Positions 39,095 to 49,085 of a stretch of DNA of 64,000 nucleotides are shown here, piece after piece; within the stretch, counting starts at the first letter, position 1, and each line of letters opens with the position of its first letter. Both the position numbers and the translations under genes were made by a program. This stretch comes from Streptomyces sp. SW4. GTDB taxonomy: Bacteria > Actinomycetota > Actinomycetes > Streptomycetales > Streptomycetaceae. The notes under the pieces were generated by a model. That model was not told where the DNA came from and ran no database searches. It saw nothing but the letters and a program-made list of their open reading frames with translations. The stretch lies in NCBI GenBank assembly GCA_003248315.1, contig QKWM01000004.1, forward strand, positions 2,601,001-2,665,000, read 5' to 3'.

Positions 39095-39664
39095 TCACCA
39101 CGCATGGAAGGACCAGACCATCCCGACCTCCGTGTCGGAGACGAGGAACAGGCCGACGTCCCACACATGCCGGGAAATCGTGCTGCAGCCGGAGATCTTC
39201 TTATAGTAGTCGAGTTCCGCGCTGTCACGTCCGGTGTTGGCATAGAAGCGGGAACCGTCCGGGAAGCGCGCCAGGACGACGTCCGCCTTCTCTTCCCATT
39301 CGGCCCTGTGCTGCTCGAATTCCTTGGTCTTCTCGATATTCAGCCAGAGCGTGGAAAGGGCCACCAGGAGTTTCCTGGCGGAGGAACGCGGGATCTCGTG
39401 CACACGGGATCTGAGGGATTGCGCCTTCTCGGGATCGGACGGCACCTCGACGAACGGGTAGTACGGGTCGTCGACCCGCTCCGGTTCGCCCGCCTTGGGG
39501 TCGTTCACGCGCCAGCCGCGGATGTCGGGCGTGCTCTCGTGCATCAGCCTGCCGACGTCGAGCGCCCAGTCCTCGTGCTCCCGGCCGGTCACCTTCGCGA
39601 TGGTGTACCTGTGCGCGTACATTCCGATCGCGTCGGCCCACGAGCGTGCGTCGGTCTCCGGCAT
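39095..39664 (-). CDS. Unknown protein, candidate cognate immunity protein
   Basis: A 189-residue intact protein with GAGGGGAAG before the ATG, 19 bases after the toxin stop. It begins MPETDARSWADAIGMYAHRY and contains HEDWALDVGRLMHESTPDIR, RKLLVALSTLWLNIEKTKEF and FLVSDTEVGMVWSFHAW at the end. It is acidic, soluble and Trp/Tyr-rich, with no family that I recognise. Its position directly behind the RNase A-like toxin gene is that of an immunity gene, which is the main support for the proposed role. Its codon use is less GC-biased than that of its neighbours (for example ATA and TAT codons), suggesting transfer. Confidence 0.6.
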   Translation of the reverse strand: MPETDARSWADAIGMYAHRYTIAKVTGREHEDWALDVGRLMHESTPDIRGWRVNDPKAGEPERVDDPYYPFVEVPSDPEKAQSLRSRVHEIPRSSARKLLVALSTLWLNIEKTKEFEQHRAEWEEKADVVLARFPDGSRFYANTGRDSAELDYYKKISGCSTISRHVWDVGLFLVSDTEVGMVWSFHAW

Positions 39665-39683
39665 TTCCGCTTCCCCTCACCTG

Positions 39684-41436
39684 TCACTGCGGCATGGACG
39701 TCAGAACGACGAACGGCGGGTCCAGGCTCGGCTCGTACTTGAGCACCGTCAGGACGCCGTGCGCGTCCTTGGGCGGCGTCGGGTGATTGTTCACCACTTC
39801 CGCCGTACGCCCGGTCACGGGGGAGCCGCCAGGGGGCCGTCGGTGACCGAGGACACCTCGAAGTCCTGCTTGTCGCCCACCGCCGGAGGGCCTTGCAGCC
39901 ACTTGTCGATTTCCGCTGAATTCGCTCGGATATTGTACTGCGTGTACTTCTGAGCGGATTCCAGGTCGGTGAAGCTCGACGCCGCGGGGATGTCCGGCAC
40001 TCCCGATCCGCTCGACTCGTCCCGCAGCCGCTGCGTCAGCTGGTCGTCCGTGAGACCGACGTGCTTGTCGATGCTGTGGCCGCCGTGCAGTTCCTCCTCG
40101 GTCGCCAGGTCGATGGAGTACTTGAACGGGATCTGGCTCTCCCCGGGCCGCTGCCAGCTGTGCTCCTTCTTGAAGTCGTTCAGGGTGCGGGCGCCGTACG
40201 CGGCGGCGCGGGCCGCCTCCGCGCGGAACGTCGGCACGCTGAGCAGGGCCTCGTCCAGCTGCGGCTCCAGCTTCCGCAGCTCCGCGGCGGCGGAGCTGAA
40301 GGCCTGGTGATACGCCTCGACCGCCTTGTCGGCGGCGGCCTTGTCCATGTGCGAGCGGAACGTCATCACGATCTCGCCGAAGGCCATCGTGGCCGCGAGC
40401 CGCGTCAGTTCGAACAGATCGAGGCCCAGGGTCAGGTCCTTGACCGTCGCCTTGGTGGCCTCCACCGCGAGCCGGGTCGTGGTGTCCCGCGTCTGCTTCC
40501 CCACCTCGGCCAGGTGATCGAGCTTCTGCTGCACCGTGTTGGCGGTCTCGTGCAGGATGTCGATGATGGGCCGCCGCTTCGCCGGCTGGACGTTGCGTTC
40601 CGTCTTCCACACCCGGCCGATGGAGACCCGGTTGCCCTGCGGGTCCAGCGTCCGGCCCCACTCGGTGGTGCCCCAGATCGTCTGGCAGAACGCCTTCATC
40701 GCGCCCTGCCACTCGTCGTTGCCCTTGTTGTTGGTGATGAACTTGATGGCGCTGTTGAAGTTGCTCGACGCGGCCTTCGCGTCCTTCTCGATCGCGCCCC
40801 AGGCCGTCGCCATCGCCTTGAACTCGTCGTCCCTGACGCCCGGCGTGATCTCGTGGGTCTTGCCGAGGCGCAGCCCGTGCTCGATCGCGGGCCGGATGAC
40901 GTCGGCCAGGAAGTCCGGAATCTCGCCGAGGGCCCGGAGATCGCCCAGGAGTCCGCGTCCTCACCGGTGCCGGTCCACTTGATGTCGTTGACCGGGCCGT
41001 ACCTGGGCGGGTTCTGGATGACGGCGGGCGGCTGCTTCTCGACGGGCGGCGGACCGTACATCCGGCGGGCCTGCCAGTCGGCCTGGACGTACTTGTTGGT
41101 CGTGTCGGTCAGACCGACGGCGACGCCGCCCACGCTGACCACGCTCTTCGCCCAGAGCTCCAGGTACTTCTCGGTCAGCGACCTGTACGCCGTCGCGAAC
41201 TCGTCCGCGCCCCAGCCGGCGCCCGCCGACTGGCTGTACTGGTTCAGCACCTCGACCAGCGCCCTGGCGCCCTTGTCGTACTCGAACTGCCCGTCGCGCA
41301 CCACGAGCGCGGTGTAGTAGACGTGCTGCGGCGCCACGTCGAAACCACCGCCGCCGCTCTTCTTGGGCGACGGGACCCGGGCCTCCCTGCGCTCCTGCGC
41401 GCGCTCCTCGTCGGTGGGCAGCTTGCCGTCGGCCAT
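39684..41436 (-). CDS. WXG100-associated polymorphic toxin with RNase A-like C-terminus (frameshifted)
   Basis: About 584 residues. The ATG at 41436 overlaps the WXG100 stop by one base (TGATG). The N-terminal half is helical and soluble (VYYTALVVRDGQFEYDKGAR, KYLELWAKSVVSVGGVAVGL), with no signal peptide, as in type VII effectors. The middle repeats helical motifs (ETANTVQQKLDHLAEVGKQT). The C-terminus begins HGGHSIDKHVGLTDDQLTQR (catalytic His block), then IPAASSFTDLESAQKYTQYN and ends VLTVLKYEPSLDPPFVVLTS, the RNase A-like toxin pattern. G losses near 40940 and 39833 break the frame. It probably kills competitors by RNA cleavage. Confidence 0.72.
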
Positions 41437-41750
41437 CAGGCGCCACCCCAGCCGCGCAGCACCGCGAGGTGGGCGGCCGTGAAGCCGCTGTGGCCGGTGG
41501 TCACCACCTCGTGCAGCCACTTCTGGGCCAGTTGCAGGTCCTGGGCGGAGCGGTCCCACTCGTCGAGCTTCTCGACGAAGACCTCGCGGGTCTCGCCCTG
41601 CCAGGACAGCACCACGGGCACGACCCGGTCGTAGAGGCCGTCCAGCTTGCTGTTCAGCTTCTTGAGGATGTCCTCGAGATCGCCGGCCAGCTCCTGCAGG
41701 GCGGTGAAGGAAACGGATATGTACTCGTCGGATTCGGAGCCGGTCGACAT
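41436..41750 (-). CDS. WXG100-family protein
   Basis: 104 residues, intact, starting MSTGSESDEYISVSFTALQE. Two helices meet at a turn with VVLSWQGETREVF (W-x-G type), the signature of ESAT-6/WXG100 proteins secreted as helical-hairpin dimers by type VII systems. It overlaps the toxin start by one base, so the two are co-translated and this protein probably pairs with the WXG100 protein at 41792 or with the toxin N-terminus for export. Confidence 0.75.
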   Translation of the reverse strand: MSTGSESDEYISVSFTALQELAGDLEDILKKLNSKLDGLYDRVVPVVLSWQGETREVFVEKLDEWDRSAQDLQLAQKWLHEVVTTGHSGFTAAHLAVLRGWGGA

Positions 41751-41791
41751 GATCCCCCTGTTTCGTCTCGGCGTTCCCGGTGGTGAGCGGG

Positions 41792-42211
41792 CTACAGGTA
41801 GTCGAGGCTGCTGCGCGGCGGGGCCGCCGGCGCCTGCGGGTTCGGCGTCGACAGGCGGTCCACCTCCCGCTCGACGTCCACCTCGATCTGCCGGATCCGG
41901 GCGAGCACTTCGAGGTCCTCCTTGGAGAAGCCGTCACGGCTCAGCCGTACCGCCTCCTCCAGCAGCTTCATCACCTCACGGATGCGCACGGCGTCCTCGG
42001 TGGCGGCACGGTGGAAGCCGCGGTACACGGAGGCGGCCGGGCCCTGCCACCCCGCCTCGATGCTGTCCACGATCGCGTCCATGCGCCGGACCTGCTTGTC
42101 GAGGTGGTCCTGCATGTCGTTCAAGTCGTCGGCGAGCTTGGTGAGGCCCTGGGCCGACACCCGCAGATCCGGGCCGCCCTTCTCTCCCTGGCCCGTTCCG
42201 GGCACACCCAT
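41792..42211 (-). CDS. WXG100-like protein, first gene of toxin operon
   Basis: 139 residues, intact, starting MGVPGTGQGEKGGPDLRVSA. Helices flank DSIEAGWQGPAASVYRGFHR, a W-x-G turn. The C-terminal tail is longer than usual (EVDRLSTPNPQAPAAPPRSS). It lies 41 bases before the second WXG100 gene, giving an operon of two WXG100 partners, toxin, candidate immunity gene, toxin tip and second immunity gene. No type VII secretion machinery genes are in the window, so the export apparatus must be elsewhere. Confidence 0.72.
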   Translation of the reverse strand: MGVPGTGQGEKGGPDLRVSAQGLTKLADDLNDMQDHLDKQVRRMDAIVDSIEAGWQGPAASVYRGFHRAATEDAVRIREVMKLLEEAVRLSRDGFSKEDLEVLARIRQIEVDVEREVDRLSTPNPQAPAAPPRSSLDYL

Positions 42212-42303
42212 GCCGTGCCACCGTCCCCCGTCACCCGGGCATCACCGGTCTGATGCCGTTGCGATGATCCTACAAGCGGCGTCGAGGAAGGGCAGGGAGC
42301 AAC

Positions 42304-43341
42304 TCAGCTCCGGCGCGCGTGGGGTGACGCTCCGTCGGACGGGCGGGCGGTGCTGCGGAAGGTGCGCCGGTAGGCGGTCGGGGTGACGCCGAGGGCCGCC
42401 TGGAGGTGCTGGCGCATCGACTGGGCCGTGCCGAAGCCCGCTTCCCGGGCGACCTGGTCGACGGACAGGTCGGTGGACTCCAGCAGGTGCCGGGCCCGCT
42501 CGACGCGCTGCTGGGTGAGCCACTGCCCGGGGCTGATGCCGACCTCCTCGCGGAAGCGGCGGGTGAAGGTGCGTACGGACATGGCCTCCTGCTCGGCCAG
42601 GTCCCGCAGCTGGATCGGCTCGTGCAGCCGGCCCAGCGCCCACGCCCGGGCACCGGTGGTCGTCGCCTGCTGCGGATCGGGCACCGGCCGCTCGATGTAC
42701 TGCGCCTGCCCGCCGTCCCGGTAGGGCGGCACGACGGTGCGCCGGGCCACGTCGTTGGCGACGGCCGTCCCGTGGTCGCGGCGCACGATGTGCACGCACA
42801 GGTCGATCCCGGCGGCCACCCCGGCCGAGGTCAGCACGTCCCCGTCGTCGATGAACAGCACGTCCGCGTCCACCCGCACCTTCGGGAACAGCCGCTGGAA
42901 GTGCTCGGCCGACGCCCAGTGCGTGGTCGCGGGGCGGCCGTCGAGGTACCCGGCCGCCGCCAGGACGTAGCCCCCGGTGCAGATCGCGACGAGCCGGGTG
43001 CCGGGACGGACGCGGCCGAGCGCGGAGGCCAGTTCCGGGGTGAGCACGCCCTCGGAGTGGACCGGGCCCAGCTCGTAGGAGGCGGGGACGACGACGGTGT
43101 CGGCGGTGGCCAGGGCCTCGGGGCCGTTCTCGACGAGCACGGCGAAGTCGGCGTCGGTCTCCACCGGCCCCGGCGGCCGGACCGAGCAGGTGACCACCTC
43201 GTAGAGCCGGCGCCCCTCCGCGTCCTTGGCCCGGCCGAAGATGCGCTGCGGAATGCCCAGTTCGAAGGGGAGCAGGCCGTCGAGCGCGAGGACCACGACA
43301 CGGTGCGGGCGGTGCGGCGGGGCCGGCTGTTCCGGGGTCAT
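42304..43341 (-). CDS. GlxA-family AraC-type transcriptional regulator
   Basis: A 345-residue intact protein. The N-terminal DJ-1/PfpI-like domain includes VVVLALDGLLPFELGIPQRI and VAICTGGYVLAAAGYLDGRP, with Cys at the usual nucleophile site, although catalysis is not expected in regulators. The C-terminal AraC double helix-turn-helix includes LAEQEAMSVRTFTRRFREEV and VAREAGFGTAQSMRQHLQAA. It is divergent from the MFS transporter at 43413 across a 71-base gap and probably controls it. Confidence 0.87.
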   Translation of the reverse strand: MTPEQPAPPHRPHRVVVLALDGLLPFELGIPQRIFGRAKDAEGRRLYEVVTCSVRPPGPVETDADFAVLVENGPEALATADTVVVPASYELGPVHSEGVLTPELASALGRVRPGTRLVAICTGGYVLAAAGYLDGRPATTHWASAEHFQRLFPKVRVDADVLFIDDGDVLTSAGVAAGIDLCVHIVRRDHGTAVANDVARRTVVPPYRDGGQAQYIERPVPDPQQATTTGARAWALGRLHEPIQLRDLAEQEAMSVRTFTRRFREEVGISPGQWLTQQRVERARHLLESTDLSVDQVAREAGFGTAQSMRQHLQAALGVTPTAYRRTFRSTARPSDGASPHARRS

Positions 43342-43412
43342 GGCCCGATCCTAGCGAACAGTGACTTCCGGGCCACTCGTTCGGACGGGCCGGACATCGG
43401 AAGCTCTGTGAC

Positions 43413-44743
43413 GTGACCCAGACAACCGACACCGCAGCAGCCGTGGAGCAGCCCGGGAAGCCCGCCCGTGCGCGCCGCGTCCGTCCGGGCCGCATCCGGG
43501 TGCACCGCGCCTGGCTCGTGGCCGCCGTCACCTTCGTGACGATCATCGGAGCCGCCGCCTTCCGCTCCGTACCCGGCATCCTGATCGACCCGCTCCACGA
43601 GGACTTCGGCTGGTCGCGCGGCACCATCGGCGCCGCCGTCTCCGTCAACCTCGCCCTGTACGGGCTGACGGCCCCCTTCGCGGCGGCCCTGATGGACCGC
43701 TTCGGCATCCGGCGCGTCGTCGCCGTGGCCCTGACGCTGATCGCGCTCGGCTCCGGCCTCACCGTCTGGATGGAGTCCGCCTGGCAGCTGATCCTGTGCT
43801 GGGGCCTGCTCGTCGGCCTCGGCTCCGGATCGATGGCCCTGGCCTTCGCCGCCACCGTCACCAACCGCTGGTTCACCGAGCGGCGCGGCCTCGTCAGCGG
43901 CATCCTCACCGCCGCCTCCGCCTCCGGCCAGCTGATCTTCCTGCCGCTGCTGTCCTGGATCGTCGCGACGTACCGCTGGCAGCCGGCCGCCGTCACGGTC
44001 GCCCTCGCCGCCCTCGCCGTCGTCCCCTTCGTCTGGCTGCTGCTGCACGACCATCCCGCCGACGTCGGCCAGAAGCCCTACGGCGCCCGGGAGTTCGTAC
44101 CGAAGCCCGAACCCGTCCCGGGCGCCGCCCGCCGGGCCGTGGCCGTCCTGTTCTCGGCCATGCGCACCGGGCCGTTCTGGCTGCTGGCCGGCACCTTCGC
44201 CATCTGCGGCGCCTCGACCAGCGGCCTGATCCAGACCCACTTCATCCCCGCCGCCCACGACCACCACATGCCGGTCACCGCCGCCGCCTCGCTGCTCGCC
44301 GTCATCGGGGTGTTCGACGTCGTCGGCACGATCGCCTCCGGCTGGTTCACCGACCGCTTCGAGCCGCGGCGCCTGCTGGCCGTGTACTACGCGCTGCGCG
44401 GCGTCTCGCTCCTCTTCCTGCCGCTGCTGCTGGCCCCGACGGTCGAGATACCGATGATCTTCTTCATCGTCTTCTACGGCCTCGACTGGGTCGCCACCGT
44501 GCCGCCCACCCTCGCCCTGTGCCGGGAGCAGTACGGCGAGGACAGCGCGATCGTCTTCGGCTGGGTGCTCGCCTCCCACCAGGTCGGGGCCGCCCTGGTC
44601 GCGTTCCTCGGCGGCGTCGCCCGCGACGCCTTCGGCTCCTACGACGTGGTCTGGGTCGCCTCCGGGCCCTGTGCGCCGCGGCGGCGCTGATGGCGCTGGT
44701 GATCCGGCGCCGCACGGAGCCGGCGCCGGCGGCCTTGGCCTGA
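43413..44743 (+). CDS. MFS transporter (frameshifted at the 3' end)
   Basis: About 443 residues with 12 hydrophobic segments and a long basic N-terminus (PGKPARARRVRPGRIRVHRA). FGWSRGTIGAAVSVNLALYG, GLLVGLGSGSMALAFAATVT and WFTERRGLVSGILTAASASG fit the monocarboxylate/oxalate-type MFS groups. A one-base G loss near 44671 shifts the end; repaired, it reads ASGALCAAAALMALVIRRRT and stops at 44743. It is divergently transcribed from the GlxA regulator. The substrate is unknown. Confidence 0.83.
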
Positions 44744-44794
44744 TCGTCAGGCGGGTGCCCTGCCCGCACCCCGCCGGCGGCGCGGGGGCCCGGG

Positions 44795-46071
44795 TCAGCG
44801 GGGCAGACGGGAGACCTGGCCCGCGTGCCGCCTGGCGACGGCCGCCGCGATCCGGACCGCGTCGAGGCGCAGCTCGCGGAGCATGCCGCTGACGGGGTTG
44901 GTGAAGCCGGTGAAGTACAGGCCCGGCGCGTCCTTCGGGGTGCGGGCGCCGCGGACGACCGGCCCGCCCGCGCGTCCAGCACGCCGAGGTGGCCGACCAG
45001 CGGCTGCAGGCCACGGGCGTAACCGGTGGCGGCGATCACGGCGTCCGGGGCGATACGGGTGCCGTCGGCGAGGAGCACCTCGCCGTCCTCGAACCCCTCC
45101 ACGGCGGCCACCACCTCGACCTTTCCGCGGCGCACGGCATCGACGACGCCGACGTCCTGCACCGGGATGGCGCCCTCGGCGGCCCGGCTGAACAGACCGG
45201 TGTCCGGGCGGGGCAGCCCGTGCGCCGTCAGATCGGGCACGGCCAGCCGGGCCGGCAGGCGGACGAGCAGGTCGGCGAGGCGGACCGGCAGGTGCCGGAC
45301 GAGGACGCCGGTGTGCTGGGCCGCCCACCACACCGTCGAACGCCGCACCAGGTGCGGGCCGTGCGCACCGCCAGCCGCACCCGGGAGGCGCCGCCCTCCA
45401 CCAGGTCGACGGCGATCTCCGCGCCGGTGTTGCCGACGCCGACGACGAGCACGTCGCGGCCGGCGTACGGGCGGGCGTTGCGGTACGCGGCGGCGTGCAG
45501 GAACTCGCCGGTGTAGGTGTCCCGGCCGGGCCACTCCGGTATCCGGGGGTGTGGTTGTAGCCGGTGGCGACCACCACCGCGGCGCCGGTCAGCTCCCGGC
45601 CGCCGGTCGCGCGCAGCAGCCAGCCGGAGCCGTCGGGCGCGCGTTCGACGCGGGAGACCTCGACGCCGGTGACGATCTCCAGCGCGTGGTGCTCGGCGTA
45701 CTTCTCCAGGTACCGCACCATGTCGTCGCGGGCCGGCCAGCGGCCGAAACGGCGCGGCATCGGCAGTCCCGGCAGACCCGACAGACGGCGCGTGGTGTGC
45801 AGGCGCAGCCGGTCGTAGTGACCCCGCCAGGACGCGCCGACCCGGTCGGCACGCTCGAGGACGACGGCGCGCACGCCCCGGGCGCGCAGCGCGTAGGCGG
45901 CGGCGAGGCCGCCGGGTCCGCCGCCGATGACGTACACCGGCCGCTCCGCGGGGTGGCGCGGTTCCGGGTCCGTGCCGCGGGCCGGAGGCCGGTGCGCCGG
46001 GGCGGCGGCCGGTGCCGCGGGGCCGGCGGCCGGTGCGGCGGGGGCGTCGGGGACGCTGTGGAGTCGACCAT
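44795..46071 (-). CDS. Flavin-containing monooxygenase-like protein (frameshifted)
   Basis: About 425 residues. The FAD Rossmann motif VYVIGGGPGGLAAAYALRAR, GASWRGHYDRLRLHTTRRLS, VVVATGYNHTP and a second dinucleotide motif VLVVGVGNTGAEIAVDLVEG define a class B FMO/TrkA-like oxidoreductase that uses NADPH and FAD. A C-terminal IAATGYARGLQPLVGHLGVL and LYFTGFTNPVSGMLRELRLD complete the fold. One-base losses lie near 46035, 45546, 45351 and 44977. The start ATG at 46071 is the best of several weak choices. The substrate is unknown. Confidence 0.8.
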
Positions 46072-46333
46072 GCGGCGAGCGTAACCGCGCACCAGGTTGA
46101 TGGGTCTCGGTCAAGATGGAAAGTGGTTGCGGAATGGTCACGGGGGTGGCCGGCCTGGCGGGGCGAGGGGAGGGGATGGGCGGGCGCCCGTGAGGGGGCG
46201 CGGGCGGTCAGGCGGCGGCCGGTGATGGGTGGGCCGTGGTGGGTGGCGGCTCGTTATGGGCGAGGGCCGGGCGGCGAGGGGGCGGGCCGGTAATGATCAG
46301 GCGTCGTGCGGGCGGCTCGGCTTGAATGGGTTC

Positions 46334-46954
46334 ATGGCCTCTGCACGCGATGCGCGGACCCTCTCCCCGCAGTCCCGGTCCCTTCCCGAGGTACGGGGAC
46401 ACGGCCTGTACCTGCGCCCGTGGGACCCGGAGTCCGACGCCGACGTGGACGCCTGGCTGCGCGGGGTCGCCGACCCCGAGTTCCGCCGGTGGAACACGCC
46501 GCTCAAGGACGTCGACGGCACCGAGGACGCGCGGGCCTCGCTGCGCGCCCGGATGCGGGACGCCGCCGAGGGGCGGTCGGCGTCGTTCCGGATCACGGGC
46601 GAGGACGGCGGTACGACGCTGGGGCACATCGGCGTCAACGAGATCAACCGGCCGTTGCGGCTGGCGCGGGTCGGCTACTGGGTCCTGCCCGAGGCGCGCG
46701 GGCGCGGGGTGGCGAGCCGTGCGCTGCTGGTCGCCGCGCGCTGGGCCTTCGACGAGCTGCGGCTGTACCGGCTGGAGCTGGGGCACGCCGTCGGGCACGA
46801 CGTCTCCTGCCGGGTGGCTGAGCGGTGCGGGTTCGGGTACGAGGGGACGATGCGCGGGGCCATGTTCGAGGCCGGGCGGCGGGATGCGTTCCGGGATGCG
46901 CATCTGCATGCGCGGTTGGCGTCGGACGCGGAGCCGGGGGTGGAGGGGGAGTAG
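46334..46954 (+). CDS. GNAT family N-acetyltransferase (RimJ/RimL-like)
   Basis: A 206-residue intact protein. LRPWDPESDADVDAWLRGVA and RVGYWVLPEARGRGVASRAL (acetyl-CoA loop R-G-R-G-V-A) with LYRLELGHAVGHDVSCRVAE follow the RimJ/RimL ribosomal-protein acetyltransferase pattern, although the substrate may be a small molecule or another protein. The frame is clean despite neighbours with breaks. No strong ribosome binding site precedes the ATG. Confidence 0.85.
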   Translation: MASARDARTLSPQSRSLPEVRGHGLYLRPWDPESDADVDAWLRGVADPEFRRWNTPLKDVDGTEDARASLRARMRDAAEGRSASFRITGEDGGTTLGHIGVNEINRPLRLARVGYWVLPEARGRGVASRALLVAARWAFDELRLYRLELGHAVGHDVSCRVAERCGFGYEGTMRGAMFEAGRRDAFRDAHLHARLASDAEPGVEGE

Positions 46955-46976
46955 GTGCCGCCCCGCCGCCTTCCTC

Positions 46977-47134
46977 CGTTCCCTGCCCCGGAGGCTGCCG
47001 CCCCCGCCGCCCCTTCCCGTTCCCTGCCCCGGGGCTGCCGCCCCGGACCCCGCTTCGGCCTGGACGGGCCTCGTCCTCGAACGCCGGACGGGCCGGGTGT
47101 CCGCCCCTCCACCTCGAACGTCGGACGGGCCGGG
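46977..47134. repeat. GC-rich repeats downstream of the GNAT gene
   Basis: CGTTCCCTGCCCCGG(A)GGCTGCC occurs at 46977 and 47018. CCTCGAACGCCGGACGGGCC (47075) recurs with one change at 47112. The second pair is a variant of a motif (CCTCAAACGCCGGACGGGC) that I remember as dispersed downstream of many Streptomyces genes. Confidence 0.65.
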
Positions 47135-47143
47135 CAGCCCCGG

Positions 47144-47836
47144 TCACGGCCACAGGAGGCGGGTGGTCCAGCCCTGGTGTGCGCGGTGGTACGACAGGCG
47201 GACGTGGCGGCGGTGGGCGTCGCCCTGGAAGAACTCGACCTCGTCGGGGCGCAGGCGGTAGAGGGTCCAGGTCGGGACGGGGGCGTCCGGCTCCCGGCCC
47301 GCGCGGGCCCACGCCGCCTCCGAGGCCCGGGCCAGCTCCTCGAGCGAGCCGAGGGGCCGGCTCTGCCGGCCGGTCAGGGCGGCGGCGAGCGCGCCGGTGG
47401 AGCGGGCGTGCAGGTCGGCCTGGCCCTCCGCCGACGGCGCGGCGGTGACCGGGCCGCGCACCCGCACCTGGCGGCCGAGGACGGGCCAGTAGAAGACGAG
47501 CGCGGCATACGGGCGGGCGGCGAGGTGCCCGCCCTTGCGGCTGTCGGCGTGTGTCGCGAAGGACCAGCCGTCGGCGTCCGCGCCGTGCAGCATCACGATC
47601 CGTACGTCCGGCAGCCCCTGCGCGTCCGCCGTCGCCAGCGACATGGTGTGCGGCTCGGTCTGGCCGGCCGCCACCGCCTCCGCGAACCACCGGGCGAACA
47701 GCGGCAGCGGGTCGGCGGGCGCGGCGTCCGGGTCGAAGGGCGGCAGTTCGGTGACGGCCGGGTCCCACACCCGCAGCGACCTCAGCAGTTCGTGCAGCTC
47801 TGGCGGTACGGGGGGTTCGTGCAGCTCGGATTCCAT
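47144..47836 (-). CDS. PdxH-like pyridoxamine phosphate oxidase family protein
   Basis: A 230-residue intact protein. PHTMSLATADAQGLPDVRIV and WSFATHADSRKGGHLAARPY mark the FMN-binding split barrel, and YRLRPDEVEFFQGDAHRRHV with SYHRAHQGWTTRLLWP is the PdxH-like C-terminus. It is a paralogue of pdxH at 14635, with differences in the substrate loop, so it may act on another phospho-pyridoxal or related substrate. FMN binding is expected. Confidence 0.82.
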   Translation of the reverse strand: MESELHEPPVPPELHELLRSLRVWDPAVTELPPFDPDAAPADPLPLFARWFAEAVAAGQTEPHTMSLATADAQGLPDVRIVMLHGADADGWSFATHADSRKGGHLAARPYAALVFYWPVLGRQVRVRGPVTAAPSAEGQADLHARSTGALAAALTGRQSRPLGSLEELARASEAAWARAGREPDAPVPTWTLYRLRPDEVEFFQGDAHRRHVRLSYHRAHQGWTTRLLWP

Positions 47837-47881
47837 GCGCCGATTGTCACGCGCGGGCGCTCGCCGCCCCCGGCACTCCGC

Positions 47882-48307
47882 TCACACCGTCCCGAGGTCG
47901 GACGACACCCAGCGCTCGGGCCGCATCCGGACGACCGCCTGCTCGCCGTGGTTCTCCCACGCGAACTCGACGTACCCGTCGACCTTCTCGGCGGGCAGAT
48001 AGCGGGCGGCCAGCTCTCTCAGCTGCTCCCGGGTGGCCGCAGCGGTGTCGACGACCGGTCCCTCCACCGACACGTACCTGATGGTGGGCTCCAGCCGGTC
48101 GACCATGAGCGAGAAACGGCCGGCCGCCTTGATCAGCTCGTACTTGCGGGAGTCGAACCCCGTCATGATCCAGACGTCGCCCCCGGGCGCGTACTGGTAC
48201 CAGATCGGCACCGTCAGCGGGGCGCGGTCCGGACCCGCGTCGACCGCCAGCGCGGCGATGTGGGGCTCGGCCAGGAACTGTGCACGCTCTTCGCGGGTCA
48301 GGGCCAT
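47882..48307 (-). CDS. PPOX-class flavin/F420 oxidoreductase-like protein
   Basis: A 141-residue intact protein from an ATG preceded by GAGGAG. ALTREERAQFLAEPHIAALA, TVPIWYQYAPGGDVWIMTGF and YVSVEGPVVDTAAATREQLR belong to the small split-barrel PPOX family, which binds FMN, heme or F420. A longer frame starts further upstream, but the ribosome binding site supports 48307. An fbiC candidate at the window end makes F420 plausible in this organism. Confidence 0.75.
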   Translation of the reverse strand: MALTREERAQFLAEPHIAALAVDAGPDRAPLTVPIWYQYAPGGDVWIMTGFDSRKYELIKAAGRFSLMVDRLEPTIRYVSVEGPVVDTAAATREQLRELAARYLPAEKVDGYVEFAWENHGEQAVVRMRPERWVSSDLGTV

Positions 48308-48378
48308 CGCGGTCTCCTCGACGGTGCGGGTGATTACCGAACGACGGGACAACGTCGCGGAACGTGACGGTGTTCCCG

Positions 48379-49004
48379 TCAGAACGTCGCCAGCCGCTGC
48401 ACCAGCAGGAACGCGCCGATGCCCAGCATCGCCGCCCCGGACGTCCGGGTCACCGCCCGGGCCGCCGCCGGACGGGCGCCCAGAACGGCGCGGGCGGCGA
48501 GGCCGACCGAGAGGTACACGGCGGCGCAGCAGGCCATGTGCAGCAGGCCGAGGGCGACGGTCTGCACCGGCACCGGCAGATGGCCGCCCCGGTCGACAGG
48601 AACTGCGGCAGGACGGAGAGGTACAGCAGGAGCCCCTTGGGGTTGAGCCCGCTGATCGTGGCCCCGCGCAGGAACACGCGGGAGCGGCCGGCCGGGGTCG
48701 TCTGTTCGTCGGCGGCCCCCGGCGTGCCCGGCCGGCGCAGTACGCCCCAGCCCAGCCACACCAGGTACGCCGACCCCACCACCGTCAGCGCGGTGAGCAG
48801 GGACGGGGACCCGGCGACCAGGACCGCGAGGCCGGCCGCCGCGAGGGCCGTGTGCAGCGCGTAACCGGCGACCAGCCCGCCGACCGCCCATGTCACGGAC
48901 CTGTCGCGCAGCCCGGCGGAGATCGCGTACGCCCAGTCCGCGCCCGGTACACACACCAGCAGAAAGTCCAGGGCGAGGAAAGAAATCAGCGTTCCCGAGT
49001 CCAT
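48379..49004 (-). CDS. LysE family amino acid exporter (frameshifted)
   Basis: About 209 residues with six hydrophobic segments: LALDFLLVCVPGADWAYAIS, VAGYALHTALAAAGLAVLVA, ISGLNPKGLLLYLSVLPQFL and the C-terminal SGAAMLGIGAFLLVQRLATF, the LysE/RhtB pattern with its conserved N-P-K. One G is missing near 48588. It is divergent from the Lrp gene at 49086 and is probably the amino acid exporter that Lrp controls. Confidence 0.83.
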
Positions 49005-49085
49005 GGAGGGAAGATTAGGCCGATATGGCGCGAAAGTGTTCCCGAAGATTCTCGGTGACAGCGAGGGCGTGGAAGGATTTCCTTC

